DNA from: Armigeres subalbatus
Taxonomy: Eukaryota > Arthropoda > Insecta > Diptera > Culicidae
Direction: 5' to 3'
Assembly: GCF_024139115.2 (NCBI RefSeq)
Contig: NC_085139.1
Location: 106,369,935-106,433,934 of the forward strand
DNA: 64,000 nt
This document shows, piece after piece, positions 1 to 9,690 of the stretch. The notes under the pieces are model-generated. The model made no database searches. It saw only the letters and a program-made list of their open reading frames with translations, and was not told where the DNA came from. The translations under genes and the position numbers were made by a program. How positions within the stretch are numbered: position 1 is the stretch's first letter; each line of letters opens with the position of its first letter.

Positions 1-916
1 CTACCGACAATAGTGCCCGAAACGTAACCTGCTTAGCAACTGGGGCAAATACAGCATCGTAGTCATCTCCGTATTTCTGACTAAACCCTTGAGCTACAAG
101 GCGGGCCTTCCAACGTGAAACGTTTCCTTTTCCATCGATCTTTTTCTTATATATCCATTTGCAGCCAATGGGTTTTTCTATCCGATGGTAGTTTCACAAT
201 TTCCCATGTTCGGTTTTCTTGTAACGATATAAATTCTTCATCCATTGCTTTTTTCCACGCATCTCTTTCATTTCCTGATATAGCCTCGGTGTAATTTCTG
301 GGTTCGTGACAATTTTCATCTACAAGTCGTCGACCACTTTCTTTATACCGCAATGGAGGAACTCCTTTCGTCGAGCGATTTGAGATTCGTGCCGGTGTAT
401 GAGTAGCTTCAATCAGTGTATTGCTAGGACGTAGAGGTCCACTTCCATTATCATCGATAAGAGTTTCATTAGCTTCATCGCAATCTTCATAATCAGATTC
501 AGGCTCCTCCTCAGAATGTAAATGTTCGTCTATTACGTCGCCTGCAACAGTTGATGATTCACTAGTCTTGCAAGTAGCTTTTGAAATTGTAAATAACGGG
601 TAGTCCACGAAACTTTCGTCTCCATCTATTTTACGAGATCTGTTGGTTGGTAGCAATTTGGCATCTCTACTGTTTACAACACGGTTTGTCTTCAAATCGA
701 TGAATCTATAGGCTTTCTGGTTCGTCGAATATCCAACAAAAACAAGTTTCTGTGCTGTTGATTTCAGTGTAGATCTATTTGCCTTCGGAATCCACACATA
801 CGCTTCGGATCCGAAAATCTGTAAATGATTCAGGTCTGGCTTCTCTCCCCACCACTTTTCATATGGTGTACGTTCTATTGCTATCGATGGAAGCCTATTT
901 TGAAGATAGTTGGCAG

Positions 917-1112
917 TATAGATAGTAGAATCTATAGATGAGCGAAAGCATGGCTGAGTCGATTTTTTTGCCCGTGCACACGCGCATATGACGTCACAGC
1001 CCTTAACGTTTCCATTGAAATAGTGACGTCATGCTCGTTTGGAGACACGTTTGACAGTTCGTTTGGAGACAGAGGATTTATCTTCGCTCATCTATATATT
1101 CCACTATCTATA
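917..1112. mobile_element. 196-bp MITE inserted in copia-1 integrase
   Basis: The ends form an inverted repeat (TATAGATAGTGGAATATATA and its complement, continuing into GATGAGCGAA). The direct repeat GTTGGCAG flanks it at 909-916 and 1113-1120. Because the terminal bases resemble the flank, the duplication could be read as 8 to about 13 bp. An 8-bp duplication would suggest a hAT- or P-type source. The interior contains TGACGTCA-like motifs and no ORF. Confidence 0.8.
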
Positions 1113-1296
1113 GTTGGCAGTACTCACGGCTTCTGCCCAGAACTTCATTGGTAGTTTAGCATCAAGCATCATACATCTGGCCATTTCCTTCAGCGTCCGA
1201 TTCTTCTTTTCAGCAACTCCGTTCTGTTGTGGGGTATGTGGTGTGGTAAACTGTTGGCGAATACCTTCGGCTTTGAAAAATGCTTCTAATGACTTA

Positions 1297-1414
1297 AGCC
1301 CCAAACGCAATACAACGAAACGGCGACGGAAACGGAAAATTTGACAGTTAGCCCATATATTTTCTGTCAAATTTGCAGTTTCCGTCGCCGTTCCGTTGTA
1401 TTGCGTTTGGGGCT
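1297..1414. mobile_element. 118-bp palindromic MITE with TTA target duplication
   Basis: The two halves are nearly perfect inverted repeats, beginning AGCCCCAAACGCAATACAAC and ending with the complement, separated by about 45 bp. TTA flanks both sides (1294-1296 and 1415-1417). Removing it brings the two integrase pieces together (GGEFKN... and LKSLEAFFKAEG). The 3-bp TTA duplication is typical of PIF/Harbinger-derived MITEs. Confidence 0.85.
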
Positions 1415-1943
1415 TTATTCTTGAATTCCCCGCCATTATCCGAACGAAATATCTTTGGTAGCCGCCCAAAAGTAGTTTTCATTTCCCTCACAAATTCTTT
1501 CAAACGTATTTCTGCTTCCGACTTCTCGCGGAGAAAATAAACAGTGCAATAACGAGAATAATCATCTATTACCGTAAGAAAATAGCGGCAGCCTCCAGGT
1601 GTAACTGTGTTCATAGGTCCGCATACGTCCACGTGTAGTAAATCCAAAGCTTGTCCGCTCGTTGTCATTGATTGCTTCGGAAATGAAATACGGGCTGATT
1701 TTGCTTCCAAACAGCATTCACAGACAGCACGCAACCCGCAATCTGTTATCTGCATTCCCGTGACAAAGTTATTCTTCTGCATTTTTTGAACTGCGTCGTT
1801 GTTACGATGTCCCAATTGTCGATGCCATTGATGTTGACAGTCTGCGCAATGATCCTTTTCATTTACTTTCAGTGCTTCATTTACTGTATTCAACTCGTAT
1901 AATCCACGTTTCAGTATAGCAGAGGCCGCTTCTTGTTTTCCCT

Positions 1944-4900
1944 CACGGACAGAAATTTGTTCAAATTGAACCAATGATAACGTTTGTTATATTTAATTGA
2001 CAAAAAATATTTGTTTTCATGTCTATTTTGATTGTTTTTATAATGTAGAGTAGAGTGGGGCAAGAGTACGCACTTAGTTTTCAATCGATCATGTGGCCCT
2101 TATGAAGTAAGCTTCTGCATATCAAATCAGTGTCGATGATTCATATACTCATCCTTTATGTTACCCAGTGGAAAAAATATTGAAATTATTGAGATTCGTT
2201 TTAGTAGAACCCTTATTGCAAGATAAGTGAAAAACGCACTCTTACCCCACCGGTGGGGTAAAAGTGCGCATCGGGTGGGGTAAGAGTACGCATTTATCCA
2301 ATCATGTGCTTTAAGTATATATTAACACAAATAAGAGTTAATAACATTTAATTGATGTTTAATGAGCATATATTAGGGAATGATTGCAGATTACGTAACT
2401 ATTAAAGGGGGAGGGGGTCCTAAAAATGTGCACTTTCATACGAAAAACCATTGTTTTTTATATATACAAAAAACCACAGGGGTAAAAATATATATCAGGT
2501 TTCGCGTGTTGTATACAAAGGCATTTTCCTTAAAGAAAGTCTACCAATCACGTAACGTAAAATTTGGCTATTTCATCATCCCCCCCCCCCCTCTTACACT
2601 ATTTGTATGAATCCTCTAAAAAATAAAAGGATCGTCACACATCTCACAACCCCTCCCAGCTAAACGTTGCGTAATTTATGAATGTTTCCTTTGAGTAACT
2701 GAAATTATCATTTAGATGAAATTGTGTTTTCGTACTATGTTTAGGTGTGCAACAAGTCCTAATACAATTTCATTATTTCGCTTCAGTGCTTTGTTCGCTA
2801 AGTCCTTTCTAACACCGAATTACTTCAACTTATCCTAAAAACTTGTGATAATTTCGAATTCTGTCCCTTTTTTCTTAGTTGTGGATCTTTACGCTTTGGA
2901 AGAAGTCTTATTTCGGCCGGAGATATGTGTTTGACATCATAACTTGAAGAATCATATGCGTACTCTTGCCCCACCGGTTCCTGCGTACTTTTACCCCACA
3001 GTCCCAAAAATTATTCAAGTAATGGTTATGACTTCTTGGAAAACCAACCGGATTGGTATTCTGTACCATAAAGTACTCTATACAGTAAGTTATCGAAATG
3101 GTATAATGTTCACCCGATTGAACGTATATATGGTAATGAAATACTAGTTGCGGAAATCCAATTATTTTTAGCAAAATGACCAAAAAGTTATCAAACTCCA
3201 TATCTCCCTTGTTGTTTATTCAAATCGTTTACAATTACACATGATAATAGTTGGCCAGAATACCTGTCAAACTGATGCAGTGCTGCTAGTTTATCTTTTT
3301 TTATTACTTCAAAAAATCGAAAACGTACTCTTACCCCACGCGCACTCTTGCCCCACTCTACTCTAAGTTGATATTATTTCAAAATAAAATTATGTTTATT
3401 TCAATAATGCAATTTACAATAATATTATTGTTGAAATAATAATATTTCTCTTTATTCCAAATAAAATCCTTTTTATTTTTACGTGTAGTAACTCATGCTC
3501 ATCCTGTGCATGAACCACGTGTAACGACATATAACTTAGAGTAACGCCTACAAAAAAGAAAACATTTCACCTGTCAATCTGTCATCTCTGCTGTTCCCAA
3601 CGCGAAAGATGAAAAGTGTTTTTAGTTAAGTGACTAATCCAACAAATTCAATTAAGTTAGCTCCTCAATAAAATATACAGGTAAGTCCATTGGTTATCAA
3701 TCATCAAGTTTTCGCATCCGTACTGTGAACGATGATTGTGAACGAATAATCTATTTATATTGGCTTAGGCAAATTCTATAATTTCTTCAGGATACTCACA
3801 AATTAATCATTCTTCAAAACAAGAGATATAATATTTCTCTCTTTTATTTATTACAGTATATATAATGATGCAAAGACTGCGTGCATTCTAAACGGTGGTC
3901 TGTTTTCTGGTGTTGTGCACTAACCGGAACTTTTCCAAACTGGTTCAAGGGGAAACCGGCGCATCAACATCAACAAGTAAACTTCCGTAGTATGCATACT
4001 ATTGCCCAATTAGTATTGTCTATAACTTCAATAGTAAGTACACATTAAAGATAGTCGTGCATATATGTAAATCAATTATTTATCTATTAATGGAATTTAT
4101 TTTAGTGGCTCTCGTTCTTAGTTGGAGCTTCGACTAACGCTAACAAAGTTTATTTAGTTCATTTTTTATTATGGTTTACAGCTTACTGGAATCAAATTTA
4201 GAACATCCGATGTAGCCATCTATCACAAGATAATGCAATCATTGGTTAGATGCACATTTTCGTTCTGTGAACCGATGCTCTCTGGCGATGGAAGCAGAAT
4301 CATCACTCTTATCGTCAGTCGCATACGCAGCATTAAGGATTTTGGGAAGCATCAATGTTGCAGGTGCATGGGAGTCGACACCTAGGCTGTTTAATTATTC
4401 GTACTGTAGTAGATCTATCACAATCAAATCTAAATGGAGTTTGGTTAATTTTGCCTGCCAGACAATACAAAGTGTAATGTACAATGTATGTATCAGCGGA
4501 TCGACAATTCAGCATCGCGACACGACCAGCCGAGATAAGATGTAAGAAAAAACGTATGCTAATAGAAAAATATACATAATTGCTGAATGTTTCTCAATCG
4601 AAAAGAAATATGAAAGAAAATGCCAAATTTCAAATGTAACTATATTTATTTTAATAAAATTTTGATAAATTAAAATAATAATAAGATAATTGAAACAATA
4701 ATATTCTGATTGTATTTTCAATAATGAAGCAAATTGAAATAATAAACAATTTCTTTTTAAAATAACAATAATTCTGATTGATTACCCGGACGTTACCGCG
4801 TCACCACTAAAGCGAAGATTCGCACCATCAAATACTCTATTGAATTCAAACATAAAATCTTTTAATTTCAACAATATGATTTTTTGTCTGATTTTAAAAA

Positions 4901-4993
4901 CAAATTGAATTTCTTATTACCGCCAAAACAAATTGAAATTCTTTTTGATTTTACATGAAATATTATTGTATTTACAATAGTTTTTTTTGCGTG
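1944..4993 (+). mobile_element. 1.73 kb non-autonomous DNA element, copy A (3.05 kb with its nested insertion)
   Basis: The left end starts CACGGACAGAAATTTG and the right end, read inwards, starts CACGCAAAAAAAACTATT. The flanks show a 2-bp CT duplication (1942-1943, 4994-4995). Without the 1316-bp insertion at 2048-3363 and its TA duplication the element is 1732 bp, against 1731 bp for copy B after removal of B's own insertion. Excision restores the copia reading frame (...GCKIMK joined to GKQEAAS...). It holds a 92-codon ORF (4267-4545) that is identical in both copies but resembles no protein I know. No transposase is visible, and I cannot assign the superfamily. Confidence 0.85.
2048..3363 (+). 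mobile_element. 1316-bp non-autonomous element with GAGTAGAGTGGGG termini and TA duplication, nested in copy A
   Basis: The ends are inverted repeats of GAGTAGAGTGGGGCAAGAGT. Copy B has the uninterrupted sequence at this point (...AATGTAAGTTG... when complemented), so TA at 2046-2047 and 3364-3365 is the target duplication. The motif 'gggg(c/t)aagagtRcgc' recurs several times internally. There is no transposase ORF. TA target use points to a Tc1/mariner-type source, which is inference. A second copy lies inverted at about 21814-23065. Confidence 0.87.
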
Positions 4994-4995
4994 CT

Positions 4996-6057
4996 TCATG
5001 ATCTTGCAACCGCTAGCGTCGAAGGCGACATTCGCTCCCTTTGCAACAAGCTTTCGAACCGATATAAGGCTTGCTTCCAGATCCGGTACAAACAGTGTTT
5101 CAGAAAGAGTGATGTTGTTCTTGTTACCTGCAGAGTCATAACACATAACGCTACAGGTTCCTCTACCTTTCGCCTTCGTTGTCTTACCATCTGCCAAAGT
5201 GATCAGTAATCAGTCCGTGAAGTAGCTCCTATCTCCACACATATGCGAGGTTGCGCTTGAATCAACAATCCATTTCCCCGAAGACTTTCCGGAATCGAAC
5301 ATCATGAAAGCGAAATCAGTGTTCTCACGTACAGTTTTTGCTCTTGAAAAATACTTCCGTCCTTTGCGATCATCTTTCAATGTATCTGTTTCACGACTGT
5401 TCATCATCTTACGGCATTCCCGCTGCTTATGTCCAGGTTTTTGGCAATAATAGCAAATTAAACTTCTCTTACTCGTGCCTGCCTTGAGAACAGTTTCGTC
5501 GCTGAAACTTCCTTGCTTCGTGACTTCATCGATTAGTTTCATTTTGGCCAGTTCCAAGGTAAGTTCCTCATCTGCACGTCCTTCGAGAGCTGTCGTTAAT
5601 GTGTTGAACGACTTCGGAAGACTGCTTAATACTAACGCAACTTGTAATTTCTTGTCGAGTTCAAGTCTAGCTAGAGATAGTCGTTCAAATGCTTCTTCCA
5701 TTTCATGTCACCGCTCCATATTGTCGCGTTCGGAGTACCGTTTCAATATGAGATTTCTCAGGTACGAAACTTTCGAAGTAAGGGTAGGTTTCTCAAAATG
5801 AGTCTTTAGCTTCCCCAGGCTTCTTTGGCCGTGGTCGTTTGCTTAATGAGTCCGTGTTGGGTACTCTCCATCAGCAACCAGATCGTCGCACGCGCCCGTT
5901 GATCGCCATGGTCCCAACTGGATACATCTCCTTCCGCGATAGGTCTTGTACCAGTAACAAACTTCCATAAATCCTCGCGAATGAGAAGTAATTCTATGCT
6001 GAACTTCCAGGAATTATAGTTTGTTCCATTGAGCTTTTAAATTCCTAACTTCTCCAT
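4996..6057 (-). pseudogene. copia-1 gag and protease remnant
   Basis: The minus strand begins with an ATG at 6057 and, after an early in-frame stop, reads KLNGTNYNSWKFSIELLLI, a typical copia Gag start. The region 5701-5210 continues with LSLARLELDKKLQVALVLSS, a CX2CX4HX4C zinc knuckle (CYYCQKPGHKQREC) and the protease region WIVDSSATSHMCG. Copia proteases normally have DSG at the active site; here it reads DSS, so the catalytic turn is altered. The next stretch down to 4996 (ADGKTTKAKGRGTCSV ... DASGCKIMKHAKK) is the protease/pre-integrase linker. Stops and frameshifts near 6040, 5700 and 5205 break the polyprotein. Confidence 0.85.
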
Positions 6058-6096
6058 CTCGCGCGTGAAAATTTTTTCAACTTTGTTGACTCGTTA

Positions 6097-8017
6097 CACG
6101 CAGAAAAAACTATTGTAAATACAATAATATTTCATGTAAAATCAAAAAGAATTTCAATTTGTTTTGGCGGTAATAAGAAATTCAATTTGTTTTTAAAATC
6201 AGACAAAAAATCATATTGTTGAAATTAAAAGATTTTATGTTTGAATTCAATAGAGTATTTGATGGTGCGAATCTTCGCTTTAGTGGTGACGCGGTAACGT
6301 CCGGGTAATCAATCAGAATTATTGTTATTTTAAAAAGAAATTGTTTATTATTTCAATTTGCTTCATTATTGAAAATACAATCAGAATATTATTGTTTCAA
6401 TTATCTTATTATTATTTTAATTTATCAAAATTTTATTAAAATAAATATAGTTACATTTGAAATTTGGCATTTTCTTTCATATTTCTTTTCGATTAAGAAA
6501 CATTCAGCAATTATGTATATTTTTCTATTAGCATACGTTTTTTCTTACATCTTATCTCGGCTGGTCGTGTCGCGATGCTGAATTGTCGATCCGCTGATAC
6601 ATACATTGTACATTACACTTTGTATTGTCTGGCAGGCAAAATTAACCAAACTCCATTTAGATTTGATTGTGATAGATCTACTACAGTACGAATAATTAAA
6701 CAGCCTAGGTGTCGACTCCCATGCACCTGCAACATTGATGCTTCCCAAAATCCTTAATGCTGCGTATGCGACTGACGATAAGAGTGATGATTCTGCTTCC
6801 ATCGCCAGAGAGCATCGGTTCACAGAACGAAAATGTGCATCTAACCAATGATTGCATTATCTTGTGATAGATGGCTACATCGGATGTTCTAAATTTGATT
6901 CCAGTAAGCTGTAAACCAAGATGAATACACAGCTAGGTGTTTCAATCTGCACAAGTTATGGACGAGAAGAAGGCGGGGGTGAAAAATTCATTTTCGGTGC
7001 AAAACATAAACAAACCGGCTGGCTCTCCCATACTAAAATCCAAGATGGCTGAATCGTGAATTTGGCAGATTGGAACACCTAGTGGTGTATTCATCTTGCT
7101 GTAAACCATAATAAAAAATGAACTAAATAAACTTTGTTAGCGTTAGTCGAAGCTCCAACTAAGAACGAGAGCCACTAAAATAAATTCCATTAATAGATAA
7201 ATAATTGATTTACATATATGCACGACTATCTTTAATGTGTACTTACTATTGAAGTTATAGACAATACTAATTGGGCAATAGTATGCATACTACGGAAGTT
7301 TACTTGTTGATGTTGATGCGCCGGTTTCCCCTTGAACCAGTTTGGAAAAGTTCCGGTTAGTGCACAACACCAGAAAACAGACCACCGTTTAGAATGCACG
7401 CAGTCTTTGCATCATTATATATACTGTAATAAATAAAGAGAGAAATATTATATCTCTTGTTTTGAAGAATGATTAATTTGTGAGTATCCTGAAGAAATTA
7501 TAGAATTTGCCTAAGCCAATATAAATAGATTATTCGTTCACAATCATCGTTCACAGTACGGATGCGAAAACTTGATGATTGATAACCAATGGACTTACCT
7601 GTATATTTTATTGAGGAGCTAACTTAATTTAATTTGTTGGATTAGTCACTTAACTAAAAACACTTTTCATCTTTCGCGTTGGGAACAGCAGAGATGACAG
7701 ATTGACAGGTGAAATGTTTTCTTTTTTGTAGGCGTTACTCTAAGTTATATGTCGTTACACGTGGTTCATGCACAGGATGAGCATGAGTTACTACACGTAA
7801 AAATAAAAAGGATTTTATTTGGAATAAAGAGAAATCTTATTATTTCAACAATAATATTATTGTAAATTGCATTATTGAAATAAACATAATTTTATTTTGA
7901 AATAATATCAACTTACATTATAAAAACAATCAAAATAGACATGAAAACAAATATTTTTTGTCAATTAAATATAACAAACGTTATCATTGGTTCAATTTGA
8001 ACAAATTTCTGTCCGTG
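6097..8017 (-). mobile_element. 1.73 kb non-autonomous DNA element, copy B, inverted relative to copy A
   Basis: This is the reverse complement of copy A with only scattered differences. It begins CACGCAGAAAAAACTATTG and ends ...AAATTTCTGTCCGTG, flanked by TA (6095-6096 and 8018-8019). It lacks the 1316-bp insertion found in A but carries its own 182-bp MITE at 6917-7098. It sits between the copia primer-binding site and gag, so both copies are in the same retrotransposon. The shared 92-codon ORF appears here on the minus strand at 6545-6823. Confidence 0.85.
6917..7098. mobile_element. 182-bp hAT-like MITE nested in copy B
   Basis: The inverted ends are CAAGATGAATACACAGCTAG on the left and, read inwards, CAAGATGAATACACCACTAG on the right. 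The 8-bp sequence CTGTAAAC flanks both sides (6909-6916, 7099-7106). Copy A has the same site without the insert and with a single CTGTAAAC, so the duplication is directly confirmed. An 8-bp duplication and a CA start are hAT hallmarks. Confidence 0.88.
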
Positions 8018-8033
8018 TACTAGGGCACCACTC

Positions 8034-8047
8034 CTGGGCCCATAACC
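8034..8047 (-). other. copia-1 primer-binding site (initiator tRNA-Met internal fragment)
   Basis: The minus strand reads GGTTATGGGCCCAG, the complement of the anticodon-arm segment CTGGGCCCATAACC of eukaryotic initiator tRNA-Met. Drosophila copia is known to prime from such an internal, cleaved half of this tRNA. The site lies upstream of gag once the 6097-8017 insert is removed. It fixes the 5' end and orientation of copia-1 and places the 5' LTR immediately above 8047. Confidence 0.8.
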
Positions 8048-8160
8048 TCTCGGAGTAAAACAAATGGTGACTAGTCGAGTAGGTGGTTTCAATGAAAGTA
8101 TATTTAGTAACTACATATTGAACATGGCATACTGCATCGTGATTGGGTTTGCTTCCCTAA
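8048..8160 (-). repeat. probable remnant of the copia-1 5' LTR
   Basis: This sequence lies directly upstream of the primer-binding site in element orientation, where the 5' LTR must be. I cannot see a clean TG...CA pair, and the partner LTR is outside the window. The outer limit is set only by RTE-like sequence starting near 8160. Confidence 0.4.
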
Positions 8161-8262
8161 CAGAGTGACCTTTACAGTCTTTAAATGTCGTCTCCATTCA
8201 GCAATCTACGGAGGGTCCGCAAAATGTCTTTTGATTGATCTCAACCTCAGATCTTGCAACAA
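8160..8262 (-). repeat. short RTE LINE 3' fragment
   Basis: The stretch around ctccattcagcaatctacgg and agggtccgcaaaatg matches, with substitutions and a small deletion, the 3' coding end of the minus-strand RTE element at about 38880-38960, which has CTCCATTC...AGTCTACGGAGGGTCCGCAA. It is about 100 bp long and not coding. Confidence 0.55.
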
Positions 8263-9690
8263 ACTCCTTTGACGTCCTCACGTCTGTGGAGTGGACGTCC
8301 TGACGCCCCTAACTAGCTCACCTTGTATTTCTCCCAGGGTCGACTAACATCCTGCTTAAGGGGCACACGCAACCTTCCAGGTAGACGAAACAATAAAGAA
8401 GAGCTTCAGAAATAGCACAGGGATAGCTTCCGATATTAAAAGACGGACAGGTACATTCTAATTCATTTTGTTTTTATTTTAGGTTGAATCGTGGGTTAGG
8501 GTTAAATGTTAGTGACGTTGCGGCCGATCGGAGTAGTTGGGGCCCATGGTTGGCATGCTACAGGTAGGGTAGGTGGGCGTTCAAACATACCTTTTCCGGA
8601 GTGGGGGACTTGGGTGGTCACTTCCGGAGTCTTGGCGAGGATTCGGGGATAGAAGCGGGCCAATGCTAGAGCGATCGTTCGGTATCGTCTGAGCTCTTGA
8701 TGCAGGACTCTTTGCGGCGTTGGATCGTACGCGATGATCATGGAGGACCGGAGCGACCTCTCCGTTCAGAAGAAGCTCGGATTCGAAGGAAAGCGATCTA
8801 CGTCACCCGGTTGGCGGCGCTGGGTGGGTACCTGGGCCTTCGCTTGAGAGGCTTTCCTACAACGGCGGGGCTAGCCTGCCCACAAGGCGGGATCGATGTT
8901 TCGACGGTAATCGATGTTCCGGCTGGGTGTGTCGAGCCTGCTCCACCACCCTTCGGGAGGGTCGACCGGGACGATGACCGGTGAGAGCGATCCAAGCTGC
9001 ACGGAGCGGTTTTTTGAGTGGCCCCGGGTTCTTCGCGGTTGGCGTCGCGTGGCAGAAAACCTCGTGTTTGCGGACGACAAACTTTGAGGTTACCCTGGCC
9101 GCTGTCTGCTTGTCGGCGGCGTACCGACCAAAAGTTGACGTGTGGCTTCCTTTGCTGCGAGGGGTATCGTTCGGAACTCTTTTGCACTCCCGGACTTCAC
9201 CGACCGGTTGGGGCGATACACTCCTCTTGCGTCCAGCTACGTGTCGACGCCGCACAGACCAACGTGGAAGGGTTGCGATCTTCCACAGCTTCACTAGCGC
9301 TACAGGCGGCCTCGGAAATCTTCAAAACTTGGCTGGTTTCCTAGCGCGTGTTTGGTGACCTCTGTCTTGGCCCTTGACGATTGGGGTCCTCACTTTTCAA
9401 CGCTAAACGACGGCGGTTGGATCGTGAACTTCGATCCCGAGAAAAATCCACGCGGAAACTCGCTACTTTTCGACCTCTTCTCGTGACTGGTCTGCCGTTG
9501 ACTCTCTGGCTGGTCCCTCTTTTTTCCTTTCCACCTTTCTATCCCCCTCCCGTTTCCTCATACTTTTTTGTCTTCCTTCTCTTTCGGTTGTCAATTCGCT
9601 CCGGATGTATCTCTTCGCCGTCGCCGCAGTGGAGATGTGAACCGGTGGCGTTAGTCGGGTACACGGTCAAGCCGGAATAGCCACATAATA
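8263..9690. other. GC-rich block without a recognisable gene
   Basis: About 8460-9330 is clearly more GC-rich than its neighbours. It contains overlapping open frames on both strands, none of which resembles a protein I know. From about 9480 to 9620 it becomes a pyrimidine-rich stretch. A similar composition, including the phrase 'tttctcggttgtcaa' or close to it after a pyrimidine tract, occurs at about 59180-59240. Leader or untranslated sequence of an LTR retrotransposon is a possible explanation, but this is a guess. Confidence 0.3.

Larger units (their letters stand above)
1..1941 (-). pseudogene. copia-1 pol remnant: pre-integrase zinc finger, integrase core and N-terminal reverse transcriptase
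   Basis: From 1941 downwards the minus strand encodes the GAG-pre-integrase HHCC finger (HRQLGH followed by CECC), then the integrase core with DLLHVDV, a second acidic box SDNGGEF, and after a MITE the third box around PQQNGVAEKKNRTLKE. Below 900 it continues with the linker (LVFVGYSTNQKAYRFID) into the start of reverse transcriptase. Near 170 there is a frameshift: the frame ending in SDRKTHW stops, while the neighbouring frame continues with GCKWIYKKKIDGKGNVSRWK and KARLVAQGFSQKYGDDYD. Two MITEs (1297-1414, 917-1112) cut the integrase. With the insert at 1944-4993 removed, the protein joins in frame to the upstream part. It is a pseudogene of the element. Confidence 0.88.
1..8160 (-). mobile_element. 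Ty1/copia LTR retrotransposon (copia-1), broken and heavily interrupted, 3' end outside the window
   Basis: Reading the minus strand from high to low coordinates gives, in copia order, a primer-binding site (8047-8034), Gag with a zinc knuckle, an aspartic protease motif, a GAG-pre-integrase region, an integrase core and the start of a reverse transcriptase at the window edge. This order (integrase before reverse transcriptase) is diagnostic of Ty1/copia. Four insertions split it: 6097-8017, 1944-4993, 1297-1414 and 917-1112. The reading frame is also broken by stops and frameshifts, so the element cannot be autonomous. The 5' LTR should begin just above 8047, but its outer limit is unclear because RTE-derived sequence starts near 8160. 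The 3' LTR lies beyond position 1. Confidence 0.9.

Noticed and set aside
4267..4545. 92-codon ORF present identically at 4267-4545 and, inverted, at 6545-6823
   Set aside because: It is identical because it lies in two copies of the same element; length and composition are within chance, and it resembles no protein I know.
8697..9358. Overlapping open frames on both strands in the GC-rich block as genes
   Set aside because: Long frames in all phases are expected at high GC; no start context, splice sites or recognisable domains support any of them.
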